DNA from: Plazaster borealis
Lineage: Eukaryota > Echinodermata > Asteroidea > Forcipulatida > Labidiasteridae
Assembly (NCBI GenBank): GCA_021014325.1
Contig: CM037464.1
Coordinates: 1,767,127 to 1,831,126 of the forward strand
Direction: 5' to 3'
DNA length: 64,000 nucleotides
In this document: piece by piece, positions 1 through 10,510 of the stretch
Layout of the letters: each line of letters opens with the position of its first letter
Numbering within the stretch: position 1 is the first letter of the stretch
The notes under the pieces: generated by a model
Seen by the model: the letters and a program-made list of their open reading frames with translations, nothing else
What the model was told of the DNA's origin: nothing
The model's database searches: none
Program-made: the position numbers and the translations under genes

Positions 1-675
1 TTCATGAGGGAAATCGCCTCTGCCGTTGCCTTTCTGCATCGCAATGGCATAGTGCACCGTGACTTGAAACCAGATAACATTTTACTTTCCGCCAGTGGTA
101 TCTTGAAAGTTGCTGATTTCGGCTTGGCCAAAATTTTCACCGAATCCCAACATGGCGGGAGTCTTTATAAATACTACACGCACTCTCAAGGTGGAACCAG
201 ATTTTTCATGGCACCTGAAGTACTTAAAAAAAGATACACAGAAAAGGCAGATGTTTTTCAGATGGGGGTTGTCTTTGCTTGCATTCTGGAAAGAAACATT
301 TTGGTCGTCAACAGCACACCCATTTCGGCAGTCTACGTGAAGAACTCGAAGGGGGAAATCAAGGGGATCAGTGAAGCCTTGCGCGAAGGTATGCTGCCCA
401 AAGGTTACAAGCTCAGTGAAAGTTGCCGTGTCGGTAAATATATACGTAAGCTCGTCGAAGTCATGCTCGATGCAACATTCAAGGTTCGTCCTTCTGCAGA
501 GGACGTATATGAATCGCTTGTTCGGAGACCGACCACAGAAACACCAACGGGACCATCGCAGCAAACAAATCGTCCCATGGTGGGGGAATCCACTAGCAGG
601 ACGGGCCTCTCTGATTTTGCCAAGGAATTAGATGAATGCGCACAAGCTACTTTCGAAATAATGGGGCTAGTCATG
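1..675 (+). CDS. Kinase array copy 1, 3' part of first coding exon (Ser/Thr protein kinase)
   Basis: The frame is open from base 1, so the ATP-binding lobe lies upstream of the window. Seen: helix E, an intact HRDLKPDN catalytic loop, DFG, a [10 protein letters not shown] activation-segment end, and the helix F/G region to the RPSAEDV motif of the C-lobe. A 60-residue tail rich in Ser, Thr and Pro follows. The frame stays open to a stop at 808-810, but ATG|GTAAGT at 675/676 is a strong splice donor in phase 0, matching the donor position and phase in copy 3. I therefore end the exon at 675 and take 676-810 as intron read-through. The catalytic loop most resembles the vertebrate STK35/PDIK1L kinases; that assignment is an inference. 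The first 130 bases are nearly identical to copy 2, while the C-lobe resembles copy 3. Confidence 0.75.
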
Positions 676-1341
676 GTAAGTCCAGTGACCAATATTGTAG
701 ATGATAGATGCGAAGCAGAAAATCAGAAAATGCTTTTGGGCTGCTTATTTTCTTTTTTGCTTAATTACTCTGGAAATTTTTCTTTAAATTCAGATTTTGT
801 TTTAATTTAGTTCCAAAAAGAAGCGTTCAACGATCGTTTGTAAATGACAAATATTAAATGAAATACAATCATCAGAGAAGTCAAGTGATATACAAACATC
901 CAATAGTTCACCTTCTTTTGTTTGTTGTAGGTTATTTCTTGTTTGAAGCACTTGGTGTTGTCTGTTTCTTCCATGCTTATTTTTAGGTCTTGTGTATTTT
1001 TATGGTTTTTTTTGTGAAGCGCTTTGTGTAGTTTGAAAGGCTCTATATATAGACACGGTTTTATGATTATAGACTGATACTAAAGGGCAACTGCCTTTTA
1101 TACCCCCTTTCTTGGTCGTCATAGAGGGCGTTGTGGGCGTGGTTTGGAATAGTTGGTCACTTCATTTTCTGGAGCTTGTATGCCCGTTGTCTTTGATGAG
1201 AGTGTTTTCTCCACCCCCCCCCCCCACGTCTGATCCAAATGGCCTATCTGAGCCAATGGGTATTGTCCCATATAATGGTGTGGTTTGTGGCCGCAACGTG
1301 GTCAGTAAATGCCGACTTGTGTTGCTCGCTAATGGAGAATG
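676..1341 (+). other. Putative intron and 3' flank of kinase copy 1
   Basis: AT-rich sequence following the donor at 675/676. I see no recognisable exon. C-runs occur near 1213 and 1383. The acceptor that would pair with this donor was not found. Confidence 0.4.
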
Positions 1342-1524
1342 AGCGGGTGTACCGCGAGATTGTTTTTCCTACGAACTTTTTGCCCCCCCCCCCCCCATAC
1401 GGAGAACTGTGTACAAACCTCTTTTGATAGCGCCCTCTTTTTAATCATCCTCCTCCAGCCCATGTTAATTTCCCGTATGGGGACAAAAAGTTCGTAGGAA
1501 ACAAAATCTTGCGACCGGGTGTAG
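1342..1524. mobile_element. Inverted-repeat MITE with poly-C stretch
   Basis: Two arms of about 50 bases face each other. The left arm has CCTACGAACTTTTTG followed by a C-run and CATACGG. The right arm is its reverse complement, CCGTATGG ... AAAAAGTTCGTAGG. The middle (GTACAAAC...GCGCCCTCTTTT...CAGCCCAT) recurs at 50.28-50.40 kb, so this is a dispersed family. Confidence 0.7.
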
Positions 1525-1769
1525 GGTCAATTTTCTAAATGTTCAACTTCTTTTTGGGGTTCTTATAGGTTTTGGGGCGAGCATAGCATGGGATCTCATT
1601 TGAGGTTCTAACTGTATAAATTGATATTTTGATCCACATTCCATTTCACAGATTGAGCTTATAACCTGGTTTCGCCGTAGAAGGAACTAAATTACCAGCC
1701 AGTGAGGAGTAAGGATGACACACATGAGGTCGGAGTACAAGAGCATTAGATCAAGCCTCATTTAGCCAC

Positions 1770-1996
1770 ACTCTAAAAACTACCGGGTCAGAATTGACCC
1801 GGATTCTGGATCCCAGGTGAGTCTGACCCATTTCTGGGTCAGTCTGACCCGGAAATTTGTATAAAATGTGATTTCAGCTCGAATGTCAGTTTGACTCATT
1901 TCTGGGTCACTTTGAAACAGATTCCCGGGTCACACTGACCCAGAAATGGGTCAGGCCCCCTGAGACTCAAAACTGGGTCAGTTCTGACTTTAGAGT
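1770..1996. mobile_element. Compound palindromic element built of GGGTCA/TGACCC units
   Basis: The ends are inverted copies (ACTCTAAAAACTACCGGGTC at the left; GGGTCAGTTCTGACTTTAGAGT-type end at the right). The interior is a chain of TGACCC and GGGTCA units in alternating orientation, including TGACCCATTTCTGGGTCA at two places. It is a non-autonomous inverted-repeat element by structure. Confidence 0.7.
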
Positions 1997-2316
1997 TGTT
2001 ACAGAGATTTTACACAACATGCACAACACTGGAAAGGCAACTGGTGGATTAGGCCTTCACAGTTATTAGTTACCGGTACTTTAAATATTTAGCAACTCAG
2101 CAAATCTCAGTTAGCTCCTAAGTACAAGTTGATATTGTCGAAGATGTTTTAGAATTAAATTTAAAAACAACAAGTTATTAATGGCCTGATGTTTCAGTCT
2201 TTCTCAAAGCCTTTGAGACAGATTCTGCTTGGATCGAAACGTGAGGCATTCAAAACTTATATTTATTATAGGCAACTAAAACAGTTTCAATTAAAACAGT
2301 TTCAAAAATTCCACAG

Positions 2317-2425
2317 GCATATTACTCGGGTGGGATTCGAACCCCGACCTTTGCCATTCTAAAGCGAATGTCTTACCAATTACAACTAGACCACCGAGTT
2401 TGCCCGGTGGCTAGAGGCAGTTCGA
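2317..2425 (-). mobile_element. tRNA-derived SINE head, family 2
   Basis: On the - strand it carries a B-box-like GGTTCGAATCCCA preceded by an A-box-like TAATTGGTAAGACATTCGCT, as in a tRNA promoter. A second, more decayed copy lies at 2566-2640 and a third related one at 7015-7130. It is not a functional tRNA, as the acceptor stem does not pair. Confidence 0.55.
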
Positions 2426-2565
2426 ATCATATATTTTAGCAGCGGGTACGTCAACAATTTATTAGATGTTAAATTCACATCGGGGATAAAGAATATTATT
2501 TGGTTTTACCTTTACACCGATGTGCGTAAAGCACTGTATAGGCCCTACTCAATACTTTTCAGAGT

Positions 2566-2640
2566 CATATTACTCAGATGGGATTTGAACCCAAGACCTT
2601 TGCCATTCTAGAGCAGATGTCTTACCAACTTGAAATGCTT
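2566..2640 (-). mobile_element. tRNA-derived SINE fragment, family 2
   Basis: Repeats the 2317-2425 motif (B-box-like TTCAAATCCCA and the GACATCTGCTCTAGAATGGC segment on the - strand). Truncated at the right side. Confidence 0.5.
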
Positions 2641-2764
2641 GGAACTTTTAAGCGCTAAATAATGCAGCTATAATGTTAATTCAATTTTGTTTAACAATCA
2701 TTTAAAATGCTTGTAAATAGTATGTGCTAAAGTGAAGCTAGAATATTTAAACTTTGTTTAAATG

Positions 2765-3095
2765 TATTTTACACTTTTGGTAACAGCTCAAAATCAGTGT
2801 CCACATTTTGTGTGATTCAACATGAACAAACAAACATGTGAAAGTTTGAGCTCAATTGGTCATCGAGATCACGAGATAATAGTGAAAAGAGACCTTATGT
2901 GTTTTCTGTTTTTTCAAAATATCGCGCGTGATAAAAACTATTGTTTTACTCATTCTCAGAAACGATAGCATTTTAGGTAGAAATATTTTAAGGAACCCTT
3001 TCAACCATTACTTACTTTAAATCATGTAAGTTGTGTGAGAATCTGTGAACATTTGTGTTTTTCGATCTTACCAATAGTGTACAGGGCCTTTAAAG
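2765..3095. mobile_element. MITE family A
   Basis: Ends in AAAGGCCCTGTACACTATTGG-like inverted termini and has a central GATAAAAACT-type palindrome. A second copy lies in opposite orientation at 14076-14420, matching over most of its length. Too short to encode a transposase. Confidence 0.7.
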
Positions 3096-3407
3096 GGAGG
3101 GTATACCTTTGGAAATTACTCCAAAAAGGAATGACCATAAAAACTTACTTGGTAACGAGCAGTGGAAAGCTGTTGATAACATAAAACATTGTTAGAAACG
3201 ATACCCCTTGAAGTAATGTGTAGTTTCAGAGAAAGGGGTAATTTTTGTTGTTGTTTCTTGGGGGTTTTCTTTCATTGTTTTCTTGCATTTTCGGTGACCA
3301 ATTGAGCTTCAATTTTGACATGTTTGTTATTTGATGCACATGTTGGGTTACACCAAGTGAGGATCTGGTTTTTGGCAGTTACCAAAAGTATACCCTGCCT
3401 TTAAAAA
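3091..3407. mobile_element. MITE family D (AAAGG...GTATACCTTTGG ends)
   Basis: Inverted ends: AAAGGGAGGGTATACCTTTGG at the left; CCAAAAGTATACCCTGCCTTT at the right. The interior begins AATGACCATAAAAACTTACTTGG, which recurs at 63.53 kb. Inserted directly beside the family A copy. Confidence 0.7.
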
Positions 3408-3845
3408 ATAATTAAACTGCTTGTAATTTTTAAGCACTAAAATGAAGCTAGAATATTTACAAAATTTTTAACAGTCATTTAAAATGCTTGTAGTTTTTAC
3501 ACAAGGGTGTAGCAGTAAACACCCATATGTAGCCGATGACACCTCTGGTCAGCATGTTGAGTCCCAGTTTATAGCAAACCAAGCATTATATCAGTTTGAG
3601 GACTAATCAGCTTTTTGGCCGACCAACATTTGTTTCCCTTTCAGCACTGTACTTTGCAAACAAAACTATTTTGCTTTGACATTGAGCCGGGGTTTCGTGC
3701 TGAGCACGCTAGACTTTCCCGTAAATTAGTGGAGACATTGATGTTATTAAACGGAATTTTTGCAAACTGGCTTCTATAAACACCCTTGCCACATCCCTGA
3801 TTTAAAGAATTCGTTGTTTCGTTATCATTATTGCACTTGTTATGA

Positions 3846-3981
3846 AAATATTGACTGCTTCGAGTACTATGGTTAAAACTACGACTCCCGAAGTGATTCT
3901 CGGCGCATTGGAACTAGAATGCTCTGGTGATCACCGAGGGAGTCGTAGTTTTAACCATAGCACTCGAAGCAGTAAATATTT
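3846..3981. repeat. Long near-perfect hairpin (44-nt arms, 48-nt loop)
   Basis: Left arm 3846-3889 and right arm 3938-3981 pair at 42 of 44 positions. The core is CTATGGTTAAAACTACGACT. A shorter relative of the arm occurs near 22740. It could be a tiny fold-back transposon or a precursor of a hairpin RNA. Confidence 0.75.
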
Positions 3982-4199
3982 GTTTTATAAAATCCCCAAA
4001 CATATATTATGCCTTGAGACGTCTAGGTACCAAGAAGCTGCTGTTTTGATGGGTATAGTCATTGTACACTAGTTGCTATGGGTATTGTGCATTGGTTACC
4101 ACGGGTAACATTGTTTTCTGCGTGTGGTGCGTCGCGTTCGCGTGGGTTTTTATAGTAAAAGTAATACATGTAATAATAATAAACTTGTAATGCGCACAT

Positions 4200-4255
4200 A
4201 ATCCACCCTACTGGGTGTTCAAGGCGCAGGCTGGGTGTTCAAGGCGCATGTGACG
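4200..4255 (+). repeat. Short 20-bp direct repeat
   Basis: CTGGGTGTTCAAGGCGCA occurs twice in succession (about 4210 and 4231). No gene context. Confidence 0.5.
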
Positions 4256-4705
4256 CTCTCTAAACCAATAAAAAGGCAGAATCCTGTGGGTGTTATAAAA
4301 CATAATCATGTTTATCAGATGTTGTGAACAAACGGCACTAATTGAGTACATTTAAATTAAAGATTCCTCGAAACACTTTACAATTTAAAACTACCAAAGA
4401 ACCTTAATTCGAAAAAGAAGTTCAACTGTTTAAAAATGGAAATAATGTGCTGATAAGTTAAGATTTGTTGAAAGCTTATGATGTGACATTAATAAATAAA
4501 TCAGGTATGAAGTACGTACTCAATAATCTTTACCTCCGGTCGCAATCCTATTTATTCTTTCCGCTCGGGGAAAGGTGGTCATAACAGGAAATAGACAATC
4601 AACGGCAGAACAAAATCATTGACTGCTACACATACATACATCAGTTTCATTTCACATTGTTCTGGGGCTGATTTGTGCTCAGATGATCAATCTTTATGTC
4701 CGTTC

Positions 4706-4918
<213 letters not shown>

Positions 4919-5034
4919 GTGTGTGTGTTTTTGTATTTGTTAGGTTTTTTGAGAAAAAAAGAACACATAAAGCCCTGGAAACCTTGTGTAAACGTGAGCA
5001 AACTTACAAAGCACCATGTTGACATATTTGAGCT

Positions 5035-5160
5035 ACGGACTCTTGTGTTTCTGATCAGCAGAGTGTGGGTTCGAGTCCCGGTCTTGACACTTGTGTCCTT
5101 GAGCAAGATACGTTACCATAATTGCTTTGTCCTTATGATGCAGGCCCGTTAAACTGGGGG
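5035..5160 (+). mobile_element. SINE family 1, 5' fragment
   Basis: Carries the B-box-containing end of the tRNA-like head (GCAGAGTGTGGGTTCGAGTC) and the start of the body (CTTGTGTCCTTGAGCAAGATA). It lies head to head with a fuller - strand copy that starts at 5161. Confidence 0.7.
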
Positions 5161-5578
5161 TAATAATAATAATAATATCGAAGTCTTATATAGCGCACGT
5201 ATCTACCAAACAAGGTACTCAAGGCGCTTAGTATATACTTTAAACAGAAAGATGGGTTATTGAAGTTATGAATTATGAGACCCAATTATGTAGCACCTTA
5301 TAATGTTTTTTACAAGGTGCTACGGCGCATTCAGCAGCCACAACCAGGAACACCGGGGCGAACCCCTTCTCTTTTCGATAAGTGCACTGGGTTCTTTTAC
5401 GTGCATTACACAACACACGGGACCAACGGCTTTACGTCCCAATCGAAGGACGAAGCAATGGTTAAGTGTCTTGCTTAAGGACACAAGTGTCACGGCTGGG
5501 GATTCGAACCCACACTCTGCTGATCAGAAACACCAGAGTTTGAATTCGGTGCTCTTAACCGCTCGGCCACGACACTTC
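5161..5578 (-). mobile_element. SINE family 1, near full length
   Basis: Read on the - strand: a class II tRNA-like head starts GTGTCGTGGCCGAGCGGTTA (A box) and has GGGTTCGAATCC (B box). A body with AAGACACTTAACCATTGCTT and CACGTAAAAGAACCCAGTGC follows, then GGGGTTCGCCCCGGTGTTCC, and finally a TATATAGCGC tail with an ATT-type microsatellite. The body resembles the Deu-type central domain of deuterostome SINEs (inference). Further copies are at 20.0-20.4, 27.2, 43.5, 61.7 and 62.5 kb. Confidence 0.8.
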
Positions 5579-5888
5579 GCCCCCCCCCCCCAAAAAAAGT
5601 CCCCCAAGATCAAAGAAAAAGAAAAAAAGCCCACCCAAAATTTTAAACAATGGTGCGCCCCAAAAAAAATAAGCGCAAAAAAGGACCAAATGGCTTGAAT
5701 TGGGCCTTCATTTTCAAAAAAATGTCCAACACCCCCGCGTCGCTGCTGTTGGCAAAACATTCAATCGTGTGAACAGATGTCGCTTTGCATTTATGGCTTC
5801 CCATAGGTTTCCAACCTTGGCAAAGCATTGGGCTGTGACGTTGCGAAAGACAAATCTATAATTATTAATCCATTATTAATATAACTAC
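5579..5888 (+). other. Upstream region of kinase copy 2
   Basis: A C-run and A-rich stretch (5580-5660) is followed by unique sequence. The only element I can name is the NRF-1-type palindrome that starts at 5889. Confidence 0.4.
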
Positions 5889-5900
5889 TGCGCATGCGCA
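5889..5900 (+). promoter_or_regulatory. NRF-1-type site upstream of kinase copy 2
   Basis: TGCGCATGCGCA is the perfect palindromic consensus recognised by NRF-1. It sits about 155 bases before the chosen ATG. A TATA-like CTATATAC follows near 5926. Copies 3 and 4 have a different promoter arrangement. Confidence 0.5.
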
Positions 5901-6055
5901 CCCCAGCATGTTGTACCGGTTTTCCCCTATATACTAGTAATAATTGCCTTTTCCACGCAATCAGAGAATATTATTCACTGACTACCCGTCGAAGGCAAAA
6001 CGTTTTCCGCTGGTGTTTGCTTTATTTCATAAAAATTCAACCACGACTGGGAAAA

Positions 6056-6883
6056 ATGGCCTCCTCAAAGCTGTCCTCAGAGTTCTCTGATATGAAATTT
6101 GTGGGTGAAGGGGCCTATGGCAAGGTGTATCGCGGTACGGAGAAAGCCTCGGGTAAAATCTGCGCTCTGAAGATCCTAAAAGGATCCACATCAGCTAATC
6201 AGAAAGAAATCGACGCGCTAAAGAAAATACCTGAGCATCCAAACATCGTTAAATATATACGGTTTGTCTTCACAGAAGACGAAGAGCTGTGCCTGGTGAT
6301 GGAGTATTGCAGTGGAGGTACTCTGAATGCTTCTTTAGTGTCTCATCCTCAGCCAGAACCAAGTCGTGATCTCCGCTTCATGAGGGAAATCGCCTCTGCC
6401 GTCGCCTTTCTGCATCGCAATGGCATAGTGCACCGTGACTTGAAACCAGATAACATTTTACTTTCCGCCAATGGTACCTTGAAAGTAGCTGATTTCGGCT
6501 TGGCCAAGATTATTACCGATTTAAAGTGTAGTAATCTGCTCAGTTACTACATGGGTACGAAATGCGGCACTCCTTATTTCATGGCACCTGAGGTGCGTTT
6601 GGGGCACTACGACGCCAAATCAGATATTTTTTCCGTGGGTGTTATTTTTGCCTGCATTTTGCAACACACAATGATTGCAACCGAGGATGGCCGGAAAGCA
6701 GTCGCTTTACTATCAAATATGCCGATCGGAGAAGCTTTAGGTCAAGACAAGCCGACCAGGTTCTTGTTTCAAAAAGACCTGAACATCAGCCAAGAAATTC
6801 GCACTTTGGTAGAACAGATGCTAGAGCGTTCTCCGAGCTGTCGCCCGACTGCTGATGCAGTAAAGACCAAGCTTGGTGCCTAG
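6056..6883 (+). CDS. Kinase array copy 2 (Ser/Thr protein kinase, 275 aa)
   Basis: Cytosolic-type Ser/Thr kinase domain that fills almost the whole protein. Seen: glycine loop GEGAYG (17-22), catalytic Lys in CALKIL (39), HRDLKPDN (126-133), DFG (146-148), GTPYFMAPE (171-179) and the closing RPTADAV. All residues needed for catalysis are present. The frame is open upstream to an ATG at 5894. I chose 6056 because it has a good Kozak context (AAAAATGG) and the protein then begins just before the glycine loop, as in copies 3 and 4. Unlike copy 3 it stops right after the kinase domain and has no hydrophobic tail. A GTAAGT donor at 6926 just after the stop suggests the ancestral exon continued further. 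Family resemblance is to STK35/PDIK1L (inference). Confidence 0.85.
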   Translation: MASSKLSSEFSDMKFVGEGAYGKVYRGTEKASGKICALKILKGSTSANQKEIDALKKIPEHPNIVKYIRFVFTEDEELCLVMEYCSGGTLNASLVSHPQPEPSRDLRFMREIASAVAFLHRNGIVHRDLKPDNILLSANGTLKVADFGLAKIITDLKCSNLLSYYMGTKCGTPYFMAPEVRLGHYDAKSDIFSVGVIFACILQHTMIATEDGRKAVALLSNMPIGEALGQDKPTRFLFQKDLNISQEIRTLVEQMLERSPSCRPTADAVKTKLGA

Positions 6884-7014
6884 AGGGAAGCCTGTGCTAC
6901 CGCAAGATGGAGGCTGGAATCTTTGGTAAGTAACTACTTTATACACTTTATACGAGAAAATATATTGCAACCCTTACACCGATGTCTGAATAGTACTCTC
7001 TATCCTCTGTGCTT

Positions 7015-7130
7015 CACGGTCGGTGCTGGGAGGGGGTGGGGCTATACAGGCTTCTCGTGGGGATATGAACCCACGACCCCCTAATCTAGAGCAGATATCT
7101 TAACCGCTGTACCAGGCGTGCCCGGTGACG
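7015..7130 (-). mobile_element. tRNA-derived SINE remnant
   Basis: Contains, on the - strand, GTGGGTTCATATCCCCACGA and an A-box-like AGCGGTTAAGATATCTGCTC. A decayed relative of the 2.3-kb copies. Confidence 0.5.
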
Positions 7131-7980
7131 AAGTTAGAATCCTGGTGTTTGCAGGGGGTACAGCAAACAATTGCATCGGAGGAAGAACTAATTAAACAAA
7201 CATAATGCTCCCATGTTGTTTTCTGGTGTGGTTGTTTACAGTTAATCAGCCATTAGACAACTGGAAAGAACACTACGAATCCAAGATTAGACCAGCGAGG
7301 TGATCGCATAGTCAAGATGGATAATTCCTCAATAGGAGACTACTAGTTGTGAGAGATTAACATTAATTAGCGTAGCTTTTAGAAATTCAGAAATAATCAT
7401 GTTGACTTATTAATCTTAATTGTGTAAGGGTGTATTAGCAGGTTCTTGTTCAAAGAAGAAAAAACATGGAAAGTTCTATGTTAAGTCAATGTTTAACATT
7501 ATTATTAATTGTTTTGCACAGTTTATTTGGAATCCACCTTTGTGACATAATCTGCTACAAAATTACAGAGACAGTATTTGTTCTACCAATTACCAGTAAA
7601 AAAAAAGTAACTGAACATCTATGCCTAATATAACTATGGCGTTGCAGTATCACGAATAAATACGGCTATGTGAATGATGTGAGTAAACCTCACAATTTCG
7701 GTGCACACGAGAAGTCAAAATCGTCAGATTTTCCCAAAAAACGTAAAATAACGATAGTTGTGTCTATATTCAATGAGACTTTAGAACGTAAACCTAGACA
7801 AACAAATATTATTAGAGTTAAAGAATGTCGTCGTATTTTCACACAAAAGTCCCTTAAAAAATAATATGTAATGACGACAATGGTGGACAGCTTAATTAGG
7901 GTTGTCTGCATAAAGGAAATTAGGAAATGCCAGGAAACCAGATGTGCTGGAGGGTGCTCGATTGGCTTGAATTACATGTA
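7131..7980. other. Intergenic, no recognised feature
   Basis: AT-rich sequence downstream of kinase copy 2. Short open frames here lack protein-like composition. Nothing I can support. Confidence 0.4.
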
Positions 7981-7988
7981 ATAGGGTG

Positions 7989-8202
7989 CACACAGAGCCG
8001 TATAATGAGAGAGTTGCGACAACTTGCGATTAGAAGCCATTTTGTGTAAAAAAAAACGCATTGGAGAAAAAAACGGGGTGCCAGACTATGCCTGCCCTTT
8101 GGGTTAAACTGCATTTGGACCGAAAATGGCGTCCAGCAACCACGTGACCGAAGAAAACTGGTCCCTCTATGTCGCAACTCTCTCAATTCACAGTTCTTGG
8201 TG
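7989..8202. mobile_element. hAT-type MITE
   Basis: Inverted ends: CAGAGCCGTATAATGAGAG at the left; CTCTCAATTCACAGTTCTT at the right. The flanks GGTGCACA and GGTGCATC match at 6 of 8 bases, consistent with an 8-bp target duplication. A second family member is at 34131-34331 inside an ENPP intron. Confidence 0.7.
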
Positions 8203-9230
8203 CATCGAACTAATTAAGCTTCTTACAGATACCAATGCTAATATGCTAAATATTCAAAAATACTCAATAAATATTTAACAGTCTCTCAGCGTCTTGAAAA
8301 CAAATCAAATATATTTTTCTGACCACTAAACTTCATTTTTCTTTTTACTTTATTATAACCGTTTAGCTGTTTATATCTAGGCTCATCGAGATTTTACAAA
8401 ATCACCTCCTGAAAGATTCAATAGATGTTAGTTTACAATATCCCTTGAAACAAATTACCCTAGTACACTCTTCAGCAAAATAGGACCATTTCCAGAGGGC
8501 TAGTGTACCGTACCCAAAATGCTCCACGTTGAAAGTCAACAACCCCATCAACCTGGCACAATATCGGACCATTTTTTAACAAGAGTTTACTTCTTTTTAT
8601 GAGGCCTTGCGCATGGGTTTCTTTACATTTAGTGCTTAATTAAATGAAAAATAACAATAATGATGGTTGTAGGAACTGACGAATGTTATAAAATCGATAA
8701 ATGATAGTCATGTTAACACCTGTCACAAACAGAATGTAAAAACAGATTTCCAATCATCTGGCTGTTCATGTCAACTATATTGAAAGAAGAATTTTCTGGT
8801 GAAAAACGCAGGGATAATATTGTTCATTTTTAGATTGTAGTCAATTTTGTAGTTTTATTCAATATATTGTAGTTTTTATTAATTGTATTACTATATGTTT
8901 ATGCATTTTCATTTAATAGTAAGCCTTGTTGAGTAGTAACCGCAGTCATGTTTTTGTTTTTGTTTTGGTTTTTTTAAATAATTTCACAGAAAATGTATAC
9001 AAAGGTGCATGAATGTAGTTATTAATGGTAACCAGACAAGAGCCGTCTGTGGAGGATGGTTCATTCATACTATTTCCGGTAATGTAATACCTAATTGCAG
9101 TTCATGTGCAGTCAAACATCTATTTATTGCTATCTATGTGAGAACTTTCCTTTGTCCCTCAAACTTAACACTCTCCATAGACTAAGCGCACGAATAAATG
9201 TGAGGACATAAAAATACAAAGGATTCCAAA
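8203..9230. other. Intergenic, no recognised feature
   Basis: AT-rich, no coding signal. The stretch around 8470-8580 has phrases (AATAGGACCATTT) resembling 50.6 kb, perhaps an old repeat. Confidence 0.35.
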
Positions 9231-10320
9231 GTGAGGACAGCATTGTCCCTTTTGTGTTCCTTTTTTTCTGCTGTCCCCACTCTGATGACAATACCATTTC
9301 ATGCTCATGTGCAGTACATGTTCATGTGCAGTGCATGTTCGTGTACACAGCCGGTGAGAAAGAGAAACATGCTATACCTTGGTACACAACAGACTACTCA
9401 CAATAGGTCAATTAGTAATAAGAAAATATGCAAATGAAACTCAAACCCATGAGCAAGTTCTGGAGCTGACAATTCGTCAATATTGCCATTATACGGTAAA
9501 CAATGTTGGCACGTTATTTTAATTTTAACGTGTCTATTATTATAGTTTTCTAATGATTATTGTCTCTACTTTGTAAAACGAATTATATCTCGCTGCACTG
9601 CAAAGATAATTATTCTAATAATTAACCAAACCCGCTGCTATCGTTCAGCTATACTCATTAATAGTGTGAATTAACTCCCCAATTTGGCTAGAGAAACAGG
9701 CTCCTATGGGTTAGGTTGGTCCATTTGGAGTAACTATAGTTCAACCATGCAGCGTTCGACTGACATCCAGAGCGACTAGGGTTAAGTCTACTTGGACCCA
9801 CCCGAACTTGCGCAATGTTGAGATTACTCACTCTGGGGAAACCCAGAATGTATGCAAGGCCCGTTTTCGGCTTCCGGGTGAAGAAACTTTGTGAACAGTT
9901 CTGTTTCATTATTGTATAATTAGTATGCCTAAAAATGTATGTTTTGTCTATAACACCAATCCTACAAAAGGCTTGTGTTTGTGCCGGTGTCACAGGGGAT
10001 TTTGTGTGCCCCCCAGTGTATGTGTCCCCACGGTAAATTAACATAGGCTTGAGGGAAATGGATTCAAGAGAAGGCACTATCAGACGAAAATAATGGCGGG
10101 ACACAATCTCAGGGACAGAATCTCCTGCCACACCGGTATGACTTGAGGAATTGCAATGTGTGTTATTCACTGGAAGAAATATGAAGAGGTCGTTAAGTTT
10201 AACAAACATATTCATTCAGGATTAAAATTACTGTATACTCACATCTGACCTTTGTATTCAATCATGTCTCGTTATTAGAAGGCATTTGTTATAAAAAAAA
10301 TCTCCCTCTACCCCCCCCCC
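9230..10320. repeat. Dispersed cassette, copy 1 (upstream of kinase copy 3)
   Basis: Two blocks. Block X (9290-9590) contains CAGTACATGTTC repeats, GTGTACACAGCC and CACAATAGGTCAAT. Block Y (9616-10290) contains AACCAAACCCGCTGCTATCG, GTTCGACTGACATCCAGAGC, AAGGCTTGTGTTTGTGCCGG and ATTCAATCATGTCTCGTTA. Both recur at 13.64-15.25 kb and partly at 23.03-23.64 kb. The open frame on the - strand across Y is not conserved in the 23-kb copy, so I read it as non-coding. Confidence 0.75.
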
Positions 10321-10510
10321 CCCCTACATTGAGTGGAGTTATACGACTCGATTTATTTCCTATTCCAAAAGACATAACATACCGGTACACTACTCTACCA
10401 TAACTTATTATTAAAACATTATTTATTGATTTTTATTTTTTTATTCGAAATTTGTTAGAACTGAAAAATAACAATAATAATTAATTCAACAATTAATTAC
10501 CTAGGCCCAT

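Noticed and set aside
5894..6055. Longer N-terminus for kinase copy 2 from the ATG at 5894
   Set aside because: The extra 54 residues have no kinase-like or signal features. Paralogues start right before the glycine loop, and 6056 has the better start context. The NRF-1 site and TATA-like box would fall at or inside the extension.
9688..10215. 175-codon open frame on the - strand
   Set aside because: It lies in a dispersed cassette. Part of the frame (KSPVTPAQT) is kept in the 14-kb copy but not in the 23-kb copy, so there is no sign of selection for coding.
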